DNA from: Aphanomyces cochlioides | Taxonomy: Eukaryota; Oomycota; Saprolegniomycetes; Saprolegniales; Verrucalvaceae | Direction of reading: 5' to 3' | NCBI GenBank assembly: GCA_019828595.1 | Contig: JAHQRK010000009.1 | Coordinates: 1,178,001-1,242,000, forward strand | DNA length: 64,000 nucleotides | Part shown: in pieces, positions 1-12,213 of the stretch | How positions within the stretch are numbered: the first letter of the stretch is position 1 | Layout of the letters: each line of letters opens with the position of its first letter | Made by a program: the position numbers and the translations under genes | Notes under the pieces: model-generated | The model's input: only the letters and a program-made list of their open reading frames with translations | Told to the model about the DNA's origin: nothing | Database searches by the model: none

Positions 1-886
1 CCAAGTCAAAAAAAGAGTAATTTGAGACAAGTTCGTTCATGCACCCATGATGCTGGACGTGGCAGTTGTCGATAATATTAATAATCATTCCACATACAAA
101 ATGAAAATATTGTCCTACTATTTAAAATAATACCTGCCAAAGACGATTGAATGGCAGTTGGGTTTTTCTGGGACGATGCAAGGTGAGATGCATGTCTTAG
201 GATAGCTTCACTCGGGCAGAAAAGGCCGCTGAATAAGCGGTCAACACACTGTGCAGTAGGGTGACGAGCCCTTTCTGCCACTTTAAGCCATACCCTGGCC
301 AGAGGCTTGGACTCCGAAAGGCGAATATGCGAATGTTACGAAGTAGGGCCTTTTTGGCTCGAAATACCGGACTTTCTCATAGAGCAGCCAGGGGCGGCTA
401 TAACGTGTGTTTTTACTGTATTTTCATATTGACTTTGGACGAGTAAATCCTCTCCCCATAGTTCAACTTTTTACAGTAAGGGGACAATGTGTAACGTTGG
501 TTACCACTATTGCAACTGATGGTGCTACTTTTTTTGACGGAGTACCACTGTTGATAGTGGGCCTACGGCGAGTATCATGAATCACTTAAGGGGTGTTGCA
601 TGAATACTTAGCAGGTGTATTACCCAGTATCAAAGTTTCAACTCATTGGATGTACGAGTTCAATAAGCGATATTAAACAATATGATGTTTAATAAATACC
701 GCGAACTCTGTACGATTTATGAAAGAAATGAGTAGTATTTTCTGGCAAACCACATTATGTTAAGCTTAAGTGGCGGGACACATATCCACAGTATTTTTAC
801 GATCCAATCACATTATCATTTTTGTGTTGGTGTTTTTGTATGAACATTTGTCTGACGCAGTTTTCTGCGTAGAAAATAACAACTAC

Positions 887-1555
887 ATGGCCTCTAAGAA
901 AGGCAAAGGCAATCATGGCAATGACAATCAAGGCCATGCGATCGATAACTTCGAACCTGGGAAGCAAGCAGAGCGGAATGAAGTGCATGCTACCGAACAA
1001 GAGTCTGCATCAACTGGAGCTAATGGCTGGGCTGTGGATGACGATGCCTTGAATCAGGGCAATATTAACGACGAGGCGGCTATGAGAAAGGCAACAAGGC
1101 GGAGTACAACAAACGTGCTCGCGAAAAGAAACGGCAAGCTCTCCTGGATGAAGTCGACGAAGAGGTGGCAATGGAAAAATCCAAAAAGGCGGAGTACAAC
1201 AATCGTGCTCGCGAAAAGAAACGGCATGCTATCGTGGAAGACTTCGACAAAGAGGTGGCTATGAAAAGATCCAAGAAGGCGGAATACAACAAACGTGCTC
1301 GCGAAAAAAAAGCACAACACTGAGGTTGTGAATCAAGGGCGGGGTGCCATCATTTTGCACCATACGGACATGGATAAGAGCGACGAAGAGGAAACCAAGG
1401 AGGGAGAAGACGGAATCCATTTTCACGCTCAAAGTGACCATCATCTCAAGATTCTGGCAGCTCAGGAGCAAGAAGATCGCGAGCGCACAGTTGACAATCG
1501 AAGGATCTATGCTGCACAACAAAACAGGGAAACTATTGAGGCCAATTCGAAGTAA
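887..1555 (+). pseudogene. Charged repeat-protein ORF relay in unit 1 of the array
   Basis: Three open segments follow one another and together look like one gene. Segment 1 (open from 770, likely Met at 887, MASKKGKGNHGN...) runs in one frame to about 1090. Segment 2 (about 1069-1320, other frame) encodes a 30-residue repeat whose copies start at 1096, 1186 and 1276, with core KAEYNKRAREKKR followed by an acidic stretch (DEVDEEVAM-like). Segment 3 returns to the first frame at the A-run near 1303-1312 and ends at 1555 with an acidic, His- and Gln-rich tail. The 90-bp repeat is only conserved as sensible protein in the middle frame, so the two shifts are probably real lesions, or sites of frameshifting. 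The product would be a basic/coiled protein with a bZIP-like basic run. All eight units carry the same shifts. No function is assigned. Confidence 0.45.
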
Positions 1556-1664
1556 AATAAGAAAGAAGTGAATAAGGAGTGCGAAGTAAATGCCGTCTCC
1601 TTAGTTTCAAAATAATATGACCTCTGATTGGATATTTTATTTTTCTTTCGGTACGAGTCGACGG

Positions 1665-1703
1665 TTTTTTGGTCAGGAGATAAATCATGTCCTGACCAAA
1701 AAA
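1665..1703. other. Hairpin in the 2035-bp unit
   Basis: A perfect 14-bp inverted repeat (TTTTTTGGTCAGGA and its complement) is separated by an 11-nt loop. Copies recur at the same place in each unit (for example 3700, 5735, 7770). It could be a transcript terminator for the ORF relay that ends at 1555, or a replication or recombination structure. The sequence shows only the structure. Confidence 0.8.
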
Positions 1704-1944
1704 ACATATTCGTCAGTCAACAGTAGCCAATCAGAATGCTCGGCGTTAACTTATTTTTTTACTTCGAACTGGGCCTGAATCAAATTCAAAATTCATAGTA
1801 TGGCTTCAAACGTTTCATGTGTGTGATCAAATCTTTGTTTTTTCCATAGCAAAAACGCTCCACCCAGGGGCGTAGCCCTGGCCTCACCCTAGTCTATTAC
1901 TTAAGGCTCTAACGCAACACGTAAGTACGAGACTAAGTACGAGA

Positions 1945-2060
1945 GTAATTTTTACATACAAACGTCAAGTCAACAAATGAGCAATTTTTATATACTTTAT
2001 CCAAGTACAAAATGAGCAATTTTTACATACAAACGCCAAGTCAAAAAAAGAGTAATTTGA
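1945..2060. repeat. Short AT-rich sub-repeats at the unit boundary
   Basis: About 35-bp degenerate direct repeats with the core GAGYAATTTTTAYATAC occur three times, with a fourth partial copy, across the join of unit 1 and unit 2. They recur at every unit junction. On the minus strand two of them read GCTCATTTG and GCTCATTTTG (complement of 1975-1982 and 2009-2017), which resemble the oomycete initiator core. Whether they drive transcription is unknown. Confidence 0.7.
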
Positions 2061-4070
2061 GACAAGTTCGTTCATGCACCCATGATGCTGGACGTGGCAG
2101 TTGTCGATAATATTAATAATCATTCCACATACAAAATGAAAATATTGTCCTACTATTTAAAATAATACCTGCCAAAGACGATTGAATGGCAGTTGGGTTT
2201 TTCTGGGACGATGCAAGGTGAGATGCATGTCTTAGGATAGCTTCACTCGGGCAGAAAAGGCCGCTGAATAAGCGGTCAACACACTGTGCAGTAGGGTGAC
2301 GAGCCCTTTCTGCCACTTTAAGCCATACCCTGGCCAGAGGCTTGGACTCCGAAAGGCGAATATGCGAATGTTACGAAGTAGGGCCTTTTTGGCTCGAAAT
2401 ACCGGACTTTCTCATAGAGCAGCCAGGGGCGGCTATAACGTGTGTTTTTACTGTATTTTCATATTGACTTTGGACGAGTAAATCCTCTCCCCATAGTTCA
2501 ACTTTTTACAGTAAGGGGACAATGTGTAACGTTGGTTACCACTATTGCAACTGATGGTGCTACTTTTTTTGACGGAGTACCACTGTTGATAGTGGGCCTA
2601 CGGCGAGTATCATGAATCACTTAAGGGGTGTTGCATGAATACTTAGCAGGTGTATTACCCAGTATCAAAGTTTCAACTCATTGGATGTACGAGTTCAATA
2701 AGCGATATTAAACAATGTGATGTTTAATAAATACCGCGAACTCTGTACGATTTATGAAAGAAATGAGTAGTATTTTCTGGCAAACCACATTATGTTAAGC
2801 TTAAGTGGCGGGACACATATCCACAGTATTTTTACGATCCAATCACATTATCATTTTTGTGTTGGTGTTTTTGTATGAACATTTGTCTGACGCAGTTTTC
2901 TGCGTAGAAAATAACAACTACATGGCCTCTAAGAAAGGCAAAGGCAATCATGGCAATGACAATCAAGGCCATGCGATCGATAACTTCGAACCTGGGAAGC
3001 AAGCAGAGCGGAATGAAGTGCATGCTACCGAACAAGAGTCTGCATCAACTGGAGCTAATGGCTGGGCTGTGGATGACGATGCCTTGAATCAGGGCAATAT
3101 TAACGACGAGGCGGCTATGAGAAAGGCAACAAGGCGGAGTACAACAAACGTGCTCGCGAAAAGAAACGGCAAGCTCTCCTGGATGAAGTCGACGAAGAGG
3201 TGGCAATGGAAAAATCCAAAAAGGCGGAGTACAACAATCGTGCTCGCGAAAAGAAACGGCATGCTATCGTGGAAGACTTCGACAAAGAGGTGGCTATGAA
3301 AAGATCCAAGAAGGCGGAATACAACAAACGTGCTCGCGAAAAAAAAGCACAACACTGAGGTTGTGAATCAAGGGCGGGGTGCCACCATTTTGCACCATAC
3401 GGACATGGATAAGAGCGACGAAGAGGAAACCAAGGAGGGAGAAGACGGAATCCATTTTCACGCTCAAAGTGACCATCATCTCAAGATTCTGGCAGCTCAG
3501 GAGCAAGAAGATCGCGAGCGCACAGTTGACAATCGAAGGATCTATGCTGCACAACAAAACAGGGAAACTATTGAGGCCAATTCGAAGTAAAATAAGAAAG
3601 AAGTGAATAAGGAGTGCGAAGTAAATGCCGTCTCCTTAGTTTCAAAATAATATGACCTCTGATTGGATATTTTATTTTTCTTTCGGTACGAGTCGACGGT
3701 TTTTTGGTCAGGAGATAAATCATGTCCTGACCAAAAAAACATATTCGTCAGTCAACAGTAGCCAATCAGAATGCTCGGCGTTAACTTATTTTTTTACTTC
3801 GAACTGGGCCTGAATCAAATTCAAAATTCATAGTATGGCTTCAAACGTTTCATGTGTGTGATCAAATCTTTGTTTTTTCCATAGCAAAAACGCTCCACCC
3901 AGGGGCGTAGCCCTGGCCTCACCCTAGTCTATTACTTAAGGCTCTAACGCAACACGTAAGTACGAGACTAAGTACGAGAGTAATTTTTACATACAAACGT
4001 CAAGTCAACAAATGAGCAATTTTTATATACTTTATCCAAGTACAAAATGAGCAATTTTTACATACAAACG
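2036..4070. repeat. Array unit 2
   Basis: Full 2035-bp unit. ORF relay at 2922-3590, hairpin at about 3700. Private change: C at 3385 where the other units have T, changing Ile to Thr in the tail segment. Confidence 0.95.
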
Positions 4071-6105
4071 CCAAGTCAAAAAAAGAGTAATTTGAGACAA
4101 GTTCGTTCATGCACCCATGATGCTGGACGTGGCAGTTGTCGATAATATTAATAATCATTCCACATACAAAATGAAAATATTGTCCTACTATTTAAAATAA
4201 TACCTGCCAAAGACGATTGAATGGCAGTTGGGTTTTTCTGGGACGATGCAAGGTGAGATGCATGTCTTAGGATAGCTTCACTCGGGCAGAAAAGGCCGCT
4301 GAATAAGCGGTCAACACACTGTGCAGTAGGGTGACGAGCCCTTTCTGCCACTTTAAGCCATACCCTGGCCAGAGGCTTGGACTCCGAAAGGCGAATATGC
4401 GAATGTTACGAAGTAGGGCCTTTTTGGCTCGAAATACCGGACTTTCTCATAGAGCAGCCAGGGGCGGCTATAACGTGTGTTTTTACTGTATTTTCATATT
4501 GACTTTGGACGAGTAAATCCTCTCCCCATAGTTCAACTTTTTACAGTAAGGGGACAATGTGTAACGTTGGTTACCACTATTGCAACTGATGGTGCTACTT
4601 TTTTTGACGGAGTACCACTGTTGATAGTGGGCCTACGGCGAGTATCATGAATCACTTAAGGGGTGTTGCATGAATACTTAGCAGGTGTATTACCCAGTAT
4701 CAAAGTTTCAACTCATTGGATGTACGAGTTCAATAAGCGATATTAAACAATGTGATGTTTAATAAATACCGCGAACTCTGTACGATTTATGAAAGAAATG
4801 AGTAGTATTTTCTGGCAAACCACATTATGTTAAGCTTAAGTGGCGGGACACATATCCACAGTATTTTTACGATCCAATCACATTATCATTTTTGTGTTGG
4901 TGTTTTTGTATGAACATTTGTCTGACGCAGTTTTCTGCGTAGAAAATAACAACTACATGGCCTCTAAGAAAGGCAAAGGCAATCATGGCAATGACAATCA
5001 AGGCCATGCGATCGATAACTTCGAACCTGGGAAGCAAGCAGAGCGGAATGAAGTGCATGCTACCGAACAAGAGTCTGCATCAACTGGAGCTAATGGCTGG
5101 GCTGTGGATGACGATGCCTTGAATCAGGGCAATATTAACGACGAGGCGGCTATGAGAAAGGCAACAAGGCGGAGTACAACAAACGTGCTCGCGAAAAGAA
5201 ACGGCAAGCTCTCCTGGATGAAGTCGACGAAGAGGTGGCAATGGAAAAATCCAAAAAGGCGGAGTACAACAATCGTGCTCGCGAAAAGAAACGGCATGCT
5301 ATCGTGGAAGACTTCGACAAAGAGGTGGCTATGAAAAGATCCAAGAAGGCGGAATACAACAAACGTGCTCGCGAAAAAAAAGCACAACACTGAGGTTGTG
5401 AATCAAGGGCGGGGTGCCATCATTTTGCACCATACGGACATGGATAAGAGCGACGAAGAGGAAACCAAGGAGGGAGAAGACGGAATCCATTTTCACGCTC
5501 AAAGTGACCATCATCTCAAGATTCTGGCAGCTCAGGAGCAAGAAGATCGCGAGCGCACAGTTGACAATCGAAGGATCTATGCTGCACAACAAAACAGGGA
5601 AACTATTGAGGCCAATTCGAAGTAAAATAAGAAAGAAGTGAATAAGGAGTGCGAAGTAAATGCCGTCTCCTTAGTTTCAAAATAATATGACCTCTGATTG
5701 GATATTTTATTTTTCTTTCGGTACGAGTCGACGGTTTTTTGGTCAGGAGATAAATCATGTCCTGACCAAAAAAACATATTCGTCAGTCAACAGTAGCCAA
5801 TCAGAATGCTCGGCGTTAACTTATTTTTTTACTTCGAACTGGGCCTGAATCAAATTCAAAATTCATAGTATGGCTTCAAACGTTTCATGTGTGTGATCAA
5901 ATCTTTGTTTTTTCCATAGCAAAAACGCTCCACCCAGGGGCGTAGCCCTGGCCTCACCCTAGTCTATTACTTAAGGCTCTAACGCAACACGTAAGTACGA
6001 GACTAAGTACGAGAGTAATTTTTACATACAAACGTCAAGTCAACAAATGAGCAATTTTTATATACTTTATCCAAGTACAAAATGAGCAATTTTTACATAC
6101 AAACG
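4071..6105. repeat. Array unit 3
   Basis: Full 2035-bp unit; ORF relay at 4957-5625. No private change noticed; it reads as the array consensus. Confidence 0.95.
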
Positions 6106-8140
6106 CCAAGTCAAAAAAAGAGTAATTTGAGACAAGTTCGTTCATGCACCCATGATGCTGGACGTGGCAGTTGTCGATAATATTAATAATCATTCCACAT
6201 ACAAAATGAAAATATTGTCCTACTATTTAAAATAATACCTGCCAAAGACGATTGAATGGCAGTTGGGTTTTTCTGGGACGATGCAAGGTGAGATGCATGT
6301 CTTAGGATAGCTTCACTCGGGCAGAAAAGGCCGCTGAATAAGCGGTCAACACACTGTGCAGTAGGGTGACGAGCCCTTTCTGCCACTTTAAGCCATACCC
6401 TGGCCAGAGGCTTGGACTCCGAAAGGCGAATATGCGAATGTTACGAAGTAGGGCCTTTTTGGCTCGAAATACCGGACTTTCTCATAGAGCAGCCAGGGGC
6501 GGCTATAACGTGTGTTTTTACTGTATTTTCATATTGACTTTGGACGAGTAAATCCTCTCCCCATAGTTCAACTTTTTACAGTAAGGGGACAATGTGTAAC
6601 GTTGGTTACCACTATTGCAACTGATGGTGCTACTTTTTTTGACGGAGTACCACTGTTGATAGTGGGCCTACGGCGAGTATCATGAATCACTTAAGGGGTG
6701 TTGCATGAATACTTAGCAGGTGTATTACCCAGTATCAAAGTTTCAACTCATTGGATGTACGAGTTCAATAAGCGATATTAAACAATGTGATGTTTAATAA
6801 ATACCGCGAACTCTGTACGATTTATGAAAGAAATGAGTAGTATTTTCTGGCAAACCACATTATGTTAAGCTTAAGTGGCGGGACACATATCCACAGTATT
6901 TTTACGATCCAATCACATTATCATTTTTGTGTTGGTGTTTTTGTATGAACATTTGTCTGACGCAGTTTTCTGCGTAGAAAATAACAACTACATGGCCTCT
7001 AAGAAAGGCAAAGGCAATCATGGCAATGACAATCAAGGCCATGCGATCGATAACTTCGAACCTGGGAAGCAAGCAGAGCGGAATGAAGTGCATGCTACCG
7101 AACAAGAGTCTGCATCAACTGGAGCTAATGGCTGGGCTGTGGATGACGATGCCTTGAATCAGGGCAATATTAACGACGAGGCGGCTATGAGAAAGGCAAC
7201 AAGGCGGAGTACAACAAACGTGCTCGCGAAAAGAAACGGCAAGCTCTCCTGGATGAAGTCGACGAAGAGGTGGCAATGGAAAAATCCAAAAAGGCGGAGT
7301 ACAACAATCGTGCTCGCGAAAAGAAACGGCATGCTATCGTGGAAGACTTCGACAAAGAGGTGGCTATGAAAAGATCCAAGAAGGCGGAATACAACAAACG
7401 TGCTCGCGAAAAAAAAGCACAACACTGAGGTTGTGAATCAAGGGCGGGGTGCCATCATTTTGCACCATACGGACATGGATAAGAGCGACGAAGAGGAAAC
7501 CAAGGAGGGAGAAGACGGAATCCATTTTCACGCTCAAAGTGACCATCATCTCAAGATTCTGGCAGCTCAGGAGCAAGAAGATCGCGAGCGCACAGTTGAC
7601 AATCGAAGGATCTATGCTACACAACAAAACAGGGAAACTATTGAGGCCAATTCGAAGTAAAATAAGAAAGAAGTGAATAAGGAGTGCGAAGTAAATGCCG
7701 TCTCCTTAGTTTCAAAATAATATGACCTCTGATTGGATATTTTATTTTTCTTTCGGTACGAGTCGACGGTTTTTTGGTCAGGAGATAAATCATGTCCTGA
7801 CCAAAAAAACATATTCGTCAGTCAACAGTAGCCAATCAGAATGCTCGGCGTTAACTTATTTTTTTACTTCGAACTGGGCCTGAATCAAATTCAAAATTCA
7901 TAGTATGGCTTCAAACGTTTCATGTGTGTGATCAAATCTTTGTTTTTTCCATAGCAAAAACGCTCCACCCAGGGGCGTAGCCCTGGCCTCACCCTAGTCT
8001 ATTACTTAAGGCTCTAACGCAACACGTAAGTACGAGACTAAGTACGAGAGTAATTTTTACATACAAACGTCAAGTCAACAAATGAGCAATTTTTATATAC
8101 TTTATCCAAGTACAAAATGAGCAATTTTTACATACAAACG
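6106..8140. repeat. Array unit 4
   Basis: Full 2035-bp unit; ORF relay at 6992-7660. A at 7619 (Ala to Thr in the tail), a variant shared only with unit 5. Confidence 0.95.
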
Positions 8141-10178
8141 CCAAGTCAAAAAAAGAGTAATTTGAGACAAGTTCGTTCATGCACCCATGATGCTGGACGT
8201 GGCAGTTGTCGATAATATTAATAATCATTCCACATACAAAATGAAAATATTGTCCTACTATTTAAAATAATACCTGCCAAAGACGATTGAATGGCAGTTG
8301 GGTTTTTCTGGGACGATGCAAGGTGAGATGCATGTCTTAGGATAGCTTCACTCGGGCAGAAAAGGCCGCTGAATAAGCGGTCAACACACTGTGCAGTAGG
8401 GTGACGAGCCCTTTCTGCCACTTTAAGCCATACCCTGGCCAGAGGCTTGGACTCCGAAAGGCGAATATGCGAATGTTACGAAGTAGGGCCTTTTTGGCTC
8501 GAAATACCGGACTTTCTCATAGAGCAGCCAGGGGCGGCTATAACGTGTGTTTTTACTGTATTTTCATATTGACTTTGGACGAGTAAATCCTCTCCCCATA
8601 GTTCAACTTTTTACAGTAAGGGGACAATGTGTAACGTTGGTTACCACTATTATTGCAACTGATGGTGCTACTTTTTTTGACGGAGTACCACTGTTGATAG
8701 TGGGCCTACGGCGAGTATCATGAATCACTTAAGGGGTGTTGCATGAATACTTAGCAGGTGTATTACCCAGTATCAAAGTTTCAACTCATTGGATGTACGA
8801 GTTCAATAAGCGATATTAAACAATGTGATGTTTAATAAATACCGCGAACTCTGTACGATTTATGAAAGAAATGAGTAGTATTTTCTGGCAAACCACATTA
8901 TGTTAAGCTTAAGTGGCGGGACACATATCCACAGTATTTTTACGATCCAATCACATTATCATTTTTGTGTTGGTGTTTTTGTATGAACATTTGTCTGACG
9001 CAGTTTTCTGCGTAGAAAATAACAACTACATGGCCTCTAAGAAAGGCAAAGGCAATCATGGCAATGACAATCAAGGCCATGCGATCGATAACTTCGAACC
9101 TGGGAAGCAAGCAGAGCGGAATGAAGTGCATGCTACCGAACAAGAGTCTGCATCAACTGGAGCTAATGGCTGGGCTGTGGATGACGATGCCTTGAATCAG
9201 GGCAATATTAACGACGAGGCGGCTATGAGAAAGGCAACAAGGCGGAGTACAACAAACGTGCTCGCGAAAAGAAACGGCAAGCTCTCCTGGATGAAGTCGA
9301 CGAAGAGGTGGCAATGGAAAAATCCAAAAAGGCGGAGTACAACAATCGTGCTCGCGAAAAGAAACGGCATGCTATCGTGGAAGACTTCGACAAAGAGGTG
9401 GCTATGAAAAGATCCAAGAAGGCGGAATACAACAAACGTGCTCGCGAAAAAAAAGCACAACACTGAGGTTGTGAATCAAGGGCGGGGTGCCATCATTTTG
9501 CACCATACGGACATGGATAAGAGCGACGAAGAGGAAACCAAGGAGGGAGAAGACGGAATCCATTTTCACGCTCAAAGTGACCATCATCTCAAGATTCTGG
9601 CAGCTCAGGAGCAAGAAGATCGCGAGCGCACAGTTGACAATCGAAGGATCTATGCTACACAACAAAACAGGGAAACTATTGAGGCCAATTCGAAGTAAAA
9701 TAAGAAAGAAGTGAATAAGGAGTGCGAAGTAAATGCCGTCTCCTTAGTTTCAAAATAATATGACCTCTGATTGGATATTTTATTTTTCTTTCGGTACGAG
9801 TCGACGGTTTTTTGGTCAGGAGATAAATCATGTCCTGACCAAAAAAACATATTCGTCAGTCAACAGTAGCCAATCAGAATGCTCGGCGTTAACTTATTTT
9901 TTTACTTCGAACTGGGCCTGAATCAAATTCAAAATTCATAGTATGGCTTCAAACGTTTCATGTGTGTGATCAAATCTTTGTTTTTTCCATAGCAAAAACG
10001 CTCCACCCAGGGGCGTAGCCCTGGCCTCACCCTAGTCTATTACTTAAGGCTCTAACGCAACACGTAAGTACGAGACTAAGTACGAGAGTAATTTTTACAT
10101 ACAAACGTCAAGTCAACAAATGAGCAATTTTTATATACTTTATCCAAGTACAAAATGAGCAATTTTTACATACAAACG
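8141..10178. repeat. Array unit 5
   Basis: 2038-bp unit with an extra TAT at about 8648-8653 outside the ORF relay (9030-9698). It shares the A variant (9657) with unit 4. Confidence 0.95.
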
Positions 10179-12213
10179 CCAAGTCAAAAAAAGAGTAATT
10201 TGAGACAAGTTCGTTCATGCACCCATGATGCTGGACGTGGCAGTTGTCGATAATATTAATAATCATTCCACATACAAAATGAAAATATTGTCCTACTATT
10301 TAAAATAATACCTGCCAAAGACGATTGAATGGCAGTTGGGTTTTTCTGGGACGATGCAAGGTGAGATGCATGTCTTAGGATAGCTTCACTCGGGCAGAAA
10401 AGGCCGCTGAATAAGCGGTCAACACACTGTGCAGTAGGGTGACGAGCCCTTTCTGCCACTTTAAGCCATACCCTGGCCAGAGGCTTGGACTCCGAAAGGC
10501 GAATATGCGAATGTTACGAAGTAGGGCCTTTTTGGCTCGAAATACCGGACTTTCTCATAGAGCAGCCAGGGGCGGCTATAACGTGTGTTTTTACTGTATT
10601 TTCATATTGACTTTGGACGAGTAAATCCTCTCCCCATAGTTCAACTTTTTACAGTAAGGGGACAATGTGTAACGTTGGTTACCACTATTGCAACTGATGG
10701 TGCTACTTTTTTTGACGGAGTACCACTGTTGATAGTGGGCCTACGGCGAGTATCATGAATCACTTAAGGGGTGTTGCATGAATACTTAGCAGGTGTATTA
10801 CCCAGTATCAAAGTTTCAACTCATTGGATGTACGAGTTCAATAAGCGATATTAAACAATGTGATGTTTAATAAATACCGCGAACTCTGTACGATTTATGA
10901 AAGAAATGAGTAGTATTTTCTGGCAAACCACATTATGTTAAGCTTAAGTGGCGGGACACATATCCACAGTATTTTTACGATCCAATCACATTATCATTTT
11001 TGTGTTGGTGTTTTTGTATGAACATTTGTCTGACGCAGTTTTCTGCGTAGAAAATAACAACTACATGGCCTCTAAGAAAGGCAAAGGCAATCATGGCAAT
11101 GACAATCAAGGCCATGCGATCGATAACTTCGAACCTGGGAAGCAAGCAGAGCGGAATGAAGTGCATGCTACCGAACAAGAGTCTGCATCAACTGGAGCTA
11201 ATGGCTGGGCTGTGGATGACGATGCCTTGAATCAGGGCAATATTAACGACGAGGCGGCTATGAGAAAGGCAACAAGGCGGAGTACAACAAACGTGCTCGC
11301 GAAAAGAAACGGCAAGCTCTCCTGGATGAAGTCGACGAAGAGGTGGCAATGGAAAAATCCAAAAAGGCGGAGTACAACAATCGTGCTCGCGAAAAGAAAC
11401 GGCATGCTATCGTGGAAGACTTCGACAAAGAGGTGGCTATGAAAAGATCCAAGAAGGCGGAATACAACAAACGTGCTCGCGAAAAAAAAGCACAACACTG
11501 AGGTTGTGAATCAAGGGCGGGGTGCCATCATTTTGCACCATACGGACATGGATAAGAGCGACGAAGAGGAAACCAAGGAGGGAGAAGACGGAATCCATTT
11601 TCACGCTCAAAGTGACCATCATCTCAAGATTCTGGCAGCTCAGGAGCAAGAAGATCGCGAGCGCACAGTTGACAATCGAAGGATCTATGCTGCACAACAA
11701 AACAGGGAAACTATTGAGGCCAATTCGAAGTAAAATAAGAAAGAAGTGAATAAGGAGTGCGAAGTAAATGCCGTCTCCTTAGTTTCAAAATAATATGACC
11801 TCTGATTGGATATTTTATTTTTCTTTCGGTACGAGTCGACGGTTTTTTGGTCAGGAGATAAATCATGTCCTGACCAAAAAAACATATTCGTCAGTCAACA
11901 GTAGCCAATCAGAATGCTCGGCGTTAACTTATTTTTTTACTTCGAACTGGGCCTGAATCAAATTCAAAATTCATAGTATGGCTTCAAACGTTTCATGTGT
12001 GTGATCAAATCTTTGTTTTTTCCATAGCAAAAACGCTCCACCCAGGGGCGTAGCCCTGGCCTCACCCTAGTCTATTACTTAAGGCTCTAACGCAACACGT
12101 AAGTACGAGACTAAGTACGAGAGTAATTTTTACATACAAACGTCAAGTCAACAAATGAGCAATTTTTATATACTTTATCCAAGTACAAAATGAGCAATTT
12201 TTACATACAAACG
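10179..12213. repeat. Array unit 6
   Basis: Full 2035-bp unit; ORF relay at 11065-11733; no private change noticed. Confidence 0.95.

Noticed and set aside
78..446. ORFs of 67 codons (minus) and 61 codons (plus) repeated in each array unit
   Set aside because: They overlap on opposite strands with no motif, and repetition alone makes them look conserved. A minus-strand exon cannot be excluded but is unsupported.
797..1522. Minus-strand ORFs opposite the array gene relay
   Set aside because: They are antisense shadows of the 90-bp repeat.
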